NCBI GenBank assembly: GCA_028710565.1
Contig: JAQTTV010000035.1
Span: 1-35,450, forward strand
Source of the DNA: Gallionella sp.
GTDB lineage: Bacteria > Pseudomonadota > Gammaproteobacteria > Burkholderiales > Gallionellaceae
DNA: 35,450 nt
Reading direction: 5' to 3'
Shown: positions 9,652-16,450 of the stretch, in pieces
Layout of the letters: every line of letters begins with the position of its first letter
Position numbering within the stretch: the stretch's first letter is position 1
The notes under the pieces: generated by a model
What the model saw: only the letters and a program-made list of their open reading frames with translations
Databases searched by the model: none
What the model was told of the DNA's origin: nothing
Position numbers and translations under genes: made by a program

Positions 9652-12600
9652 CTATCTTGCTGAAGGCCGTTCACGCAACGCCTCATACAACTGTGCGGGG
9701 CCAAGCAGTACATCTTTCAATCCTCTCCGCACCTTCTCCGAACCGAGTGCTTGCTTGCTCAGCGATGAGTGCGCCGACAGCGCATCCATAATCGCGTTCA
9801 TCAGCTCATTCGCCAAGTCGGGTGAGTTCGCAAACTGTTCTTTGGTGTTGTTATTGGCCTGCTGCACCAGAATATCCGATTCGAGCAGCTTGCCTTTCAA
9901 CACATGATTCACGTAAATCAGCTTGTCGTCGTCGGTTAGCTCCCCCTCAAACAGGTCGTTCACCTTGGCAATAAGTTGTGCGAGGTAAATTTTATCCCGC
10001 TCATGCACCTCGCCGCTGCCAGTTTCGGTGAGTGGCGGCAACTTGGGATACTCGCCATTCACCAGCGGCAAATTGCGTTTACCTTGATCTTTCAGCTTGT
10101 GATGGGTCAGCATCACCTTGGACAAATCAACGCCTTCTCGCTCGCGCCCAAATTCCAACAACGGCAACAGTCGTTTAAAGAACATGGCGCGTTTCTCGAT
10201 GGCGGTATTGCCGTAGTCGAATATCTGCGACAGAAAGGCATATACCCGCTGGAATATCCCCAAATTGTGTTTGAACAATTGCAATGCCGCCATCTCATCT
10301 TTGGCGGCTTGTGCGATATGAACATCGGCGGTTTTGGCGGTCGTCAGGGCGGCTTTGTAACGCTTCAACAATCTATCCGCCACAGGTTCAAGTGCGGCAG
10401 AAAGTTCAGCCTGCGACGCATTCGGATTCATCTCCACGTTCACCACGCGATTCACTTCGTTGTCATCGTAATGCCCTGTCGCATCCAGTTTCGCGCGCAA
10501 GTCATACACCAGATTCGGGTCGGTTACGCCATTCAGTTCCGCCGTTTCAAAGTAAGTTTTAAATGCGCTCAGCACCTCGTTAGGATCGTTCACGAAGTCG
10601 AGCACATAAGTCGTATCTTTGCCTGGGTAAGCACGATTCAAGCGCGACAGCGTTTGCACTGCCTGTACCCCTGCCAGCCGCTTGTCCACGTACATGCCAC
10701 ACAGCAATGGTTGATCGAAACCCGTCTGAAATTTGTTGGCGACCAGCAAAATCTGATACTCATCCGTGGCGAAGGCTTCACGGATGTCGCGCCCGCCAAG
10801 GTGAGTATTTAAGACGCGGCTGGTTTCTGTCAGCGGATCGGGATGCGATTCGACATCGTTAATTTCGCCTGAAAACGCTACCAATGTGCCGATTTTATAA
10901 CCTTGTGATTTGATGTATTTGTCGATAGCAATCTGCCAGCGCACCGCCTCCAGCCGACTACCGACCACCACCATGGCTTTGGCTTTACCTTCAAGTAAGG
11001 GCTGCACATTTTCGCGGAAGTGTTCCACCACCACTTGCACCTTCTGGATGATGTTGTAGGGATGCAGCCGCACCCAGCGCATGATGCCTTTCATCGCCGT
11101 GCTGCGCTCGACCTCCTTCTCATCCCACTCTCGTCCATCTGGGATTGAAAATTGATTTTCTCGTTCGCTTCCTCGCCCGCTTGTGGGAGAGGATTGAGGA
11201 GAGGGGGAGCGGCCTTGGCCGTTGGCAAGTTTGAAAGCCAACTTGTACGGCGTGTAATTTTTCAGTACATCGAGGATAAAACTCTCCTCAATGGCCTGAC
11301 GCATGGAATAGACGTGGAACGGTGCAGGCAAGTTATTCTCGCCAGCAGGCAGGGATAGATTGGGGCGACGACCGAATAGCTCCAGCGTTTTGGCTTTGGG
11401 GGTGGCGGTGAAAGCCACGTAAGTAATACCAGCATCATTCGCCCGTGCCGACATGTTTGCAGCCAGCAAATCTTCCGTGCCGATCTCGCCGCCGTCCGCC
11501 AGTTCCTGCATTTCCTCTGCACTCAACAACTGTTTGAGCTTGGAGGCTGCCGCGCCCGTCTGTGAACTGTGAGCTTCATCGGCTATCACGGCAAAACGTT
11601 TGCCTTGTGTGGCTGCCAACTCCTGCACGGCCTGCAACGCGAAAGGAAAAGTCTGGATGGTACACACCACGATCTTCTTGCCACCTGACAAGGCTTGTGC
11701 CAGTTCGCCACTTTTGCTCTGGCTGTCTCCTTTGATGGTGGCGACGACGCCTGCGGTGCGCTCGAAGTCGAAGATGGCTTCCTGCAACTGCGTATCCAGC
11801 ACAGTGCGATCCGATACCACTAGCACTGAGTCGAACAGTTTTTTGTGCTGTGCATCATGCAAGTCAGCAAGGAAGTGCGCCGTCCACGCGATAGAGTTGG
11901 TCTTGCCCGACCCCGCCGAATGCTGGATCAGGTATTTCTGTCCCGCGCCTTCAGCCAATACCGCCGCCAACAATTTTCGCGTCGCATCCAACTGGTGATA
12001 ACGCGGAAAAATGACTGCTTGGATCTGCTTCTTGCTGTCACGTTTGGCGACGATATACCGCCCGATAATCTCCAGCCAGCTTTCCCGTTCCCAAATTTTT
12101 TCCCACAAATACGCCGTGCGATGCCCACCACTAAACTTTCCCTCGCCCTCTGGGAGAGGGATTAAGGGTGAGGGTGGATTACCCGCTGCGCCGTGATCGC
12201 CCAGATTAAACGGCAGGAAAGTCGTTGCCGCACCCAGCAGACGTGTGGCCATCATTACCGCGCGATTGCTAACCGCAAAATGCACCAATGCGCCTCGCGG
12301 AAAATCCAGCAACGGTTCGGCGGCGGATTGGCTTTTAGGTTTGGGATGACGGTCAAAGCGATACTGATCCACCGCATCCTCCACCGACTGCGTGAAGTGT
12401 GATTTCAGTTCCACCGTCGCAACGGCGATGCCGTTCAGGAACAACACCAAATCAATCGCATTCTCATTGTGCAGCGAATAGCGCACCTGCCGCACCACGC
12501 GCAAACGGTTGGCAGCGTACTTTTGTTGCAACGCGGGGTTCATCGCCAATGCAGGTTTGAATTGCGCCAACTGCAACGGCTGACGCAAGCCCAACAACTC

Positions 12601-12873
12601 GATGCCATGCCGCAATACATCCAGCGTGCCTCTATCATCCAATTGCTTGCGGATACGATCCAGCAATACCGCTTCGGCGGCTGCGCCATGATGCTTACTT
12701 AATGCTGCCCACGCAGCGGGCTGTGTGGTTTGCACCCACGCCACCACATCGGCAGAAAATACCGCACGCGCACGGTCATAAGCCGCAAAGTCACCCTCGG
12801 CATATAGCCAGCCATGCGCGACAAGATGCGCGCAGATGTCATTCTCGAATTCGATTTCCTTATGCAAACTCAT
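9652..12873 (-). CDS. hsdR: Type I restriction enzyme R subunit (translocase and endonuclease)
   Basis: Motor and nuclease subunit of the type I restriction complex, which pulls unmethylated DNA past the HsdM/HsdS core and cuts it at a distance. The 1073 residues open with MSLHKEIEFENDIC. A PD-(D/E)xK nuclease site follows with Asp141, Glu155 and Lys157 (AIDLVLF ... VELK). The helicase has Walker A GSGKT with Lys324 and a DEAH box starting at Asp432. Later motor motifs include FTATPKAK and VANKFQTGFD. Two palindromic repeats add short Pro/Gly/Ser spacers at about residues 233-245 and 555-568 without breaking the frame. The start has GGGGA 7 nt upstream, overlapping the end of the DUF1016 gene, and only 2 nt separate that stop from this ATG. 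Last gene of the hsd operon. Confidence 0.96.
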   Translation of the reverse strand: MSLHKEIEFENDICAHLVAHGWLYAEGDFAAYDRARAVFSADVVAWVQTTQPAAWAALSKHHGAAAEAVLLDRIRKQLDDRGTLDVLRHGIELLGLRQPLQLAQFKPALAMNPALQQKYAANRLRVVRQVRYSLHNENAIDLVLFLNGIAVATVELKSHFTQSVEDAVDQYRFDRHPKPKSQSAAEPLLDFPRGALVHFAVSNRAVMMATRLLGAATTFLPFNLGDHGAAGNPPSPLIPLPEGEGKFSGGHRTAYLWEKIWERESWLEIIGRYIVAKRDSKKQIQAVIFPRYHQLDATRKLLAAVLAEGAGQKYLIQHSAGSGKTNSIAWTAHFLADLHDAQHKKLFDSVLVVSDRTVLDTQLQEAIFDFERTAGVVATIKGDSQSKSGELAQALSGGKKIVVCTIQTFPFALQAVQELAATQGKRFAVIADEAHSSQTGAAASKLKQLLSAEEMQELADGGEIGTEDLLAANMSARANDAGITYVAFTATPKAKTLELFGRRPNLSLPAGENNLPAPFHVYSMRQAIEESFILDVLKNYTPYKLAFKLANGQGRSPSPQSSPTSGRGSERENQFSIPDGREWDEKEVERSTAMKGIMRWVRLHPYNIIQKVQVVVEHFRENVQPLLEGKAKAMVVVGSRLEAVRWQIAIDKYIKSQGYKIGTLVAFSGEINDVESHPDPLTETSRVLNTHLGGRDIREAFATDEYQILLVANKFQTGFDQPLLCGMYVDKRLAGVQAVQTLSRLNRAYPGKDTTYVLDFVNDPNEVLSAFKTYFETAELNGVTDPNLVYDLRAKLDATGHYDDNEVNRVVNVEMNPNASQAELSAALEPVADRLLKRYKAALTTAKTADVHIAQAAKDEMAALQLFKHNLGIFQRVYAFLSQIFDYGNTAIEKRAMFFKRLLPLLEFGREREGVDLSKVMLTHHKLKDQGKRNLPLVNGEYPKLPPLTETGSGEVHERDKIYLAQLIAKVNDLFEGELTDDDKLIYVNHVLKGKLLESDILVQQANNNTKEQFANSPDLANELMNAIMDALSAHSSLSKQALGSEKVRRGLKDVLLGPAQLYEALRERPSAR
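11170..11209. repeat. CCCTC/GAGGG palindromic repeat inside hsdR (copy B)
   Basis: An imperfect stem CCTCGCCC / GGGAGAGG (11171-11192) is followed by a GAGGAGAGGGGGAG tail. It reads in frame as a Ser/Pro/Thr/Gly/Arg-rich spacer between the helicase half and the C-terminal half of HsdR. It is the most diverged of the five copies. Confidence 0.7.
12140..12175. repeat. CCCTC/GAGGG palindromic repeat inside hsdR (copy C)
   Basis: CCCTCGCCC-TCT-GGGAGAGGG forms the core stem and is followed by AAGGGTGAGGGT, the same tail seen in copy A. It reads in frame as PPSPLIPLPEGEGK, a spacer between the nuclease domain and the helicase domain of HsdR. Confidence 0.8.
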
Positions 12874-12875
12874 GT

Positions 12876-13886
12876 CTATTCCCCATTATCTGGCGCATTC
12901 AACCAGTAAAACTCGTGCAATTTGGCTTGCAACAAGGCTTTGTCGGGCAATTGGGTTTGGTATTCGGCGATCAGCGCGGGGGACAGGCTGCGGCTGAGGA
13001 CGTACTCCACCACTTCGTCGTCTTTGCTGGCGCACAGCAACACGCCGATGGCGGCTTGTTCGTGCGGTTTTTTCACGTCGCGGTCTAGGGCTTCGAGGTA
13101 AAAGCCCAGTTTGCCGAGGTATTCGGGTTCAAATCGTCCGACTTTTAATTCAATCGCCACCAAGCAATTCAGCCCACGATGGAAGAACAGCAAATCCAGC
13201 GCAAAGTCCCGTCCACCCACTTGCAGCGGATATTCGCTGCCGACAAAACAAAAATCCCGTCCCAGTTCGATGAGGAAGCTTTTCAGTTTTGACAATAAAC
13301 CTTGGTGCAAATCTGCTTCGGCGTGCCCTTGCGCCAAGTCCAAAAATTCAACTAAGTAGCTGTCTTTAAACACATTCAGCGCGTCGGGTTGAATGTGTGA
13401 CAGCACTGCTGACACTTTTGGCGGATGCAGCACCGTGCGTTCAAATAAAGCCGCTTTGAATTGGCGTTCTAATTCGCGCTTGCTCCATTTTTCCTGAATC
13501 GCTAACCGCAGATAAAATTCACGTTCTTCAGTGCGTTTGCTTTGATTCAAAATGATGAGATTGTGTGTCCACGGCAATTGTCTCACCAGTGGTGAGACAA
13601 TTTCATCCCCTTGATAAGTCTCATAAAACTGCTTCATCCGAAACAAATTAGAGCGCGTAAATCCCCGCAACCCTGGTTGGGTGTGTGCCAGATGTTGCGC
13701 CAACTGAGCCACCACGCTGTCGCCCCATTCCGCTTGAGCAATTTTGCGGCTAATGGTTTGCCCCACCTGCCAATACAGCTCAATCAGCGTGGTGTTGACC
13801 GACTGCACGGCGCGTTGTTTGGCGGCGGCAATCAGTTGCGTGATGGTGGCGAAATCGTCCTGCGGGAATAGCGGCGCGGTCATCAT
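12876..13886 (-). CDS. DUF1016 / YhcG-like PD-(D/E)xK nuclease-domain protein
   Basis: A 336-residue soluble protein of the DUF1016 (YhcG) family. The N-terminal half contains the conserved IVSPLVRQLPWTHN segment (about 96-109) and EREFYL. The C-terminal nuclease core has Asp231 (DFALDLLFF), Glu246 and Lys248 (AIELKVG), so the PD-(D/E)xK site looks intact. Family members are often encoded beside or within type I restriction loci, and here the gene lies between hsdS and hsdR. Its start overlaps the hsdS stop by 4 nt. AGGAGG sits only 1 nt before the first ATG and 4 nt before the second (13881-13883), so translation may begin one codon later. A perfect 12-bp-arm palindrome lies within the coding region. 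Whether it assists restriction or acts alone is not known. Confidence 0.9.
   Translation of the reverse strand: MMTAPLFPQDDFATITQLIAAAKQRAVQSVNTTLIELYWQVGQTISRKIAQAEWGDSVVAQLAQHLAHTQPGLRGFTRSNLFRMKQFYETYQGDEIVSPLVRQLPWTHNLIILNQSKRTEEREFYLRLAIQEKWSKRELERQFKAALFERTVLHPPKVSAVLSHIQPDALNVFKDSYLVEFLDLAQGHAEADLHQGLLSKLKSFLIELGRDFCFVGSEYPLQVGGRDFALDLLFFHRGLNCLVAIELKVGRFEPEYLGKLGFYLEALDRDVKKPHEQAAIGVLLCASKDDEVVEYVLSRSLSPALIAEYQTQLPDKALLQAKLHEFYWLNAPDNGE
13576..13602. repeat. Perfect 27-bp palindrome within the DUF1016 gene
   Basis: AATTGTCTCACC and GGTGAGACAATT are perfect 12-bp arms around a 3-nt AGT spacer. It encodes residues 96-104 (IVSPLVRQL) of a conserved stretch, so it is not an insertion. 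In mRNA it would form a very stable hairpin about 285 nt into the gene; in DNA it has the symmetry of a protein-binding site. Confidence 0.85.
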
Positions 13887-15367
13887 ACCTCCTGAACACT
13901 CCCCTCGCCCAGCATGGGAGAGGGGCTGGGGGAGAGGGAACGCACATCAATTTTGCCTGTGACGGCGGCGGAAATCAGCGCGCTGCGCCGCGCTTGCAAC
14001 AACGCAATCGCACGATTCGCCTCGGCGGTGAGGGTGTCGAATTTCTCGGTTTCAGTGTCGAGAAAAGCGGCAATGGCGTGTTGTTCATTTACTGGGGGTA
14101 AAGCAATCGACATATTACCAATTTGATCGAAGTTCAATCCTTCACGCGCCGCACCATTTTGCGCATGGTCAATTTGATTTTTCACGGGCATAGACTTAAA
14201 GAACAAACCCACAAAAGGAACTTGAGAAAGTACTCTCAAACGAATTACGCACACATGCTGATTCACATTGGCGGCAGGAAATTCAAACGGCACAACGCAT
14301 GAACGCCCAATTGATGCGCCTGTTACATTTAGCAAAATATCGTTTGGACGCACACTACTCACGCTCATTACTTCGTTAATGGCTTCAGTAATATAGGCAA
14401 CATCCTCAAGTCTCAGCCCTTCGTCATAAACGTTTTGACTCCTCAAAAACAACACTCCCTCATCCACGTAAATTTCGCTTCCGCCAAGTGGCGTTTTTCC
14501 ACTGGCAATGCGCGTGGCAAGGTGCTTCATTTTTTTCACCTCCCAATGCGCAGGCACTTCGCCCAGCCATGCGATGCCAGAGTCTTTCATCGCCACCTCT
14601 TCATTCCCGCCCGCGTAGGTCGGGTTAGCGGCTTCATCGCGTAACCCGACGATTGATACGTTGGTCTCGTGGGGAGATGTCGGGTTACGGCTGCGCCTAA
14701 CCCGACCTACCGCCAAGCTGGAAATTCCTTTCGTCACCGCGTGCGAAATCACCGCCTGCCGCTTTTCCGCCAACAACCCCACCAACCGCCGCTGCTCGGC
14801 AATCAACGCATCAATCTTCCCCGTTTCGTGGTCGAGGAAGGTCAAGATTGCATCGAGTTCATCATCAGGTGGTAGCGCAATACGAATTGAACCGATGGTG
14901 TCCGTATTCAAATTGAGTTGTGTGCCAAACTTTCCTAGCCCACCGTAGCAAATACCCGCCTCAAAAATTCGATACAGAAAAATTGGCGGGATTTTCAATG
15001 TCGGGAAGTAAACGAAGCCGTCGTGAATGCAGGCTTTGATCGCTGAAATACAAGGTTTTCCAACTGTCCCAGCAATGCTAATGAACAATTCATTAGGGTA
15101 AATTTTGACGCTCAGAGAGCTACCGAAGTCTGAAAGTCGCTGCGTTGTGTCGCGTAGCACGCCATCGGATGCAGAAACATCAGCAATGCGAACCCAAGCA
15201 AACTCGCCGTTATCATCAAAATACTTTGGATCATCAATCGGACGCGGCGATGCGCCTCGTTGAACAGGCGATAACCACTTGATTGATTTTACCGCCCAAT
15301 GCTCAGGCACTTCCCCCAGCCATTCCACGCCACTGGGTTTGTACTTGGGATAACGCGGCAGGCTCAT
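13883..15367 (-). CDS. hsdS: Type I restriction-modification specificity subunit
   Basis: DNA-recognition subunit that fixes the bipartite target of the HsdM/HsdR complex. The 494 residues hold two target recognition domains, each opening with the conserved W-L-G-E-V-P-x-H-W motif (about residues 15 and 265). Each ends in a long helical spacer of the 'FLDxETxK(I/F)DxLxAExxR' type followed by ALIS/AVT. Between the first spacer helix and the second domain, residues 220-251 are encoded by a 96-bp palindromic repeat. The last residues (about 477-489) come from another repeat. Both insertions are in frame. The start overlaps the rhuM-like stop and the stop overlaps the DUF1016 start (ATGA each), so the three are translationally coupled. 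The spacer between half-sites is set by the helices, so the 32-residue insert could change geometry or simply loop out. Confidence 0.95.
   Translation of the reverse strand: MSLPRYPKYKPSGVEWLGEVPEHWAVKSIKWLSPVQRGASPRPIDDPKYFDDNGEFAWVRIADVSASDGVLRDTTQRLSDFGSSLSVKIYPNELFISIAGTVGKPCISAIKACIHDGFVYFPTLKIPPIFLYRIFEAGICYGGLGKFGTQLNLNTDTIGSIRIALPPDDELDAILTFLDHETGKIDALIAEQRRLVGLLAEKRQAVISHAVTKGISSLAVGRVRRSRNPTSPHETNVSIVGLRDEAANPTYAGGNEEVAMKDSGIAWLGEVPAHWEVKKMKHLATRIASGKTPLGGSEIYVDEGVLFLRSQNVYDEGLRLEDVAYITEAINEVMSVSSVRPNDILLNVTGASIGRSCVVPFEFPAANVNQHVCVIRLRVLSQVPFVGLFFKSMPVKNQIDHAQNGAAREGLNFDQIGNMSIALPPVNEQHAIAAFLDTETEKFDTLTAEANRAIALLQARRSALISAAVTGKIDVRSLSPSPSPMLGEGSVQEV
13901..13939. repeat. CCCTC/GAGGG palindromic repeat at the 3' end of hsdS (copy D)
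   Basis: CCCCTCGCCC-AGCAT-GGGAGAGGGG is followed by CTGGGGGAGAGGGA. It encodes the last coding stretch of HsdS (Ser/Pro repeats, then MLGEGS) and stops 15 nt before the hsdS stop codon, just upstream of the AGGAGG site of the DUF1016 gene. It matches the reverse complement of copy E over most of its length. Confidence 0.8.
14615..14710. repeat. 96-bp GTAGGTCGGGTTAG palindromic element inside hsdS
   Basis: Perfect 14-bp terminal arms (14615-14628 and 14697-14710) enclose a second inverted pair, CGTAACCCGAC and GTCGGGTTACG. The element could therefore fold as one long stem or two hairpins. Its length is exactly 32 codons and it is read through as an Arg/Asn/Pro-rich peptide. It differs in sequence from the CCCTC/GAGGG family and belongs to a separate dispersed repeat class. 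Confidence 0.85.
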
Positions 15368-16362
15368 AACTGCTTCCCTTCGATGCGTTTGATCTCGCGA
15401 TCAAAGTCCGAGAGATATTCGGCATCTTGTCGTTGCCGATACACTTCATATTCCCCCTCCGCTTTGAGCTTGGCTTCCAGTGCGCTGATTTTGCCTTTGT
15501 CTTGCAGAATGGGGTAGTTCGACAATTCGAGGAAACTGTGCAGGAACACCACCCAGTCTGTCATTTTCATGACGATGCCGCGCTCGGCACGGTTCTCCGC
15601 CAAATCCAGATAGGCGGATACGATGCGATTCAGTTCTTTCACATGCGCTTCGTTCAGGTAGTTTTTCGCGACAGCGACATCCGATTTCAGAATTTTGCCG
15701 CTAGGTGCGTGCTTCCATGTCGTCAGCCCCATATAAATTTTGGTGGCATCGGCACTGCTGTAAATGAGTTCGGCGGCAGTCTGCCCAGTGATCGCCCAAT
15801 GCAGCTTGTTCTGCACGCTGGCGAAGAATTCCTTGGTTTGTGGTGCGTCCGCACTGTAATCCAGCGAGAGGGCGTAAATGTCAGTAATCTTTTGGTAAAA
15901 GCGTCGTTCGCTGGTGCGGATTTCCCGAATGCGTTCCAGTAGTTCGTCGAAGTAATCCTTGCCGAAGACGCGCTTGCCTTGCTTGAGCCGTTCATCATCC
16001 ATCACGAAGCCCTTGATGATGAACTCGCGCAAGGTTTGCGTCGCCCAGATGCGGAACTGTGTGGCTTGATAACTGTTCACCCGATAACCGACGGCGATGA
16101 TGGCATCGAGACTGTAATAGCGTGTGGCGTAGCTTTTGCCGTCAGCCGCAGTTGTTTCCAAAATGGAAATAACTGCCGACTCCTGTAATTCGCCTGACTC
16201 GAAGATGTTCTTCAAGTGCTTGTTGATCGCTGGTACTTGAACGCCAAACAATTCAGCCAGTGCTTTCTGTGTCAGCCAAGCCGTTTCATTCTGGAAATAG
16301 ACATCTACATTCACAGCCCCATTCGGCGCAGTGTAAAGCAGGAATTGGCTTTGATCGCTCAT
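15364..16362 (-). CDS. RhuM-family ('virulence protein') DNA-binding-like protein
   Basis: A 332-residue soluble protein of the RhuM family, named from a Salmonella pathogenicity-island gene of uncertain function. Visible family features are the VYFQNETAWLTQKALAELFG opening, with a helix-turn-helix-like stretch through VPAINKHLKNIF, followed by YYSLDAIIAVGYRVNS. Next comes the FRIWATQTLREFIIKGFVMDDERLK segment and a long helical C-terminus. Homologues are often found inside type I restriction operons, as here between hsdM and hsdS. The start is set at 16360-16362 because GGAGG lies 8 nt before it; an upstream in-frame ATG at 16375-16377 overlaps that site and would add five residues. The stop overlaps the hsdS start. 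The 88-nt space before it is the only real gap in the operon and holds a perfect palindrome. A regulatory or accessory DNA-binding role is an inference. Confidence 0.87.
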   Translation of the reverse strand: MSDQSQFLLYTAPNGAVNVDVYFQNETAWLTQKALAELFGVQVPAINKHLKNIFESGELQESAVISILETTAADGKSYATRYYSLDAIIAVGYRVNSYQATQFRIWATQTLREFIIKGFVMDDERLKQGKRVFGKDYFDELLERIREIRTSERRFYQKITDIYALSLDYSADAPQTKEFFASVQNKLHWAITGQTAAELIYSSADATKIYMGLTTWKHAPSGKILKSDVAVAKNYLNEAHVKELNRIVSAYLDLAENRAERGIVMKMTDWVVFLHSFLELSNYPILQDKGKISALEAKLKAEGEYEVYRQRQDAEYLSDFDREIKRIEGKQL

Positions 16363-16400
16363 GCCGACAACCTCCAACGAGATGGCGCAAAGTGGGATTG

Positions 16401-16417
16401 GTCACACAGCGTGTGAC
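16401..16417. promoter_or_regulatory. Palindrome between hsdM and the rhuM-like gene
   Basis: GTCACAC and GTGTGAC are perfect 7-bp arms around AGC, lying about 40 nt upstream of the rhuM-like start in the only gap of the operon. It has operator-like symmetry, or could be a hairpin at the end of the hsdM message. There is no T-tract, so termination is unlikely. Confidence 0.45.
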
Positions 16418-16450
16418 TTATTGCAGAAGGGTGCGTAAAAGTTGCACTCA

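Noticed and set aside
9976..10812. A 278-residue plus-strand open frame opposite hsdR
   Set aside because: It is antisense to well-conserved HsdR sequence and has no recognisable domain.
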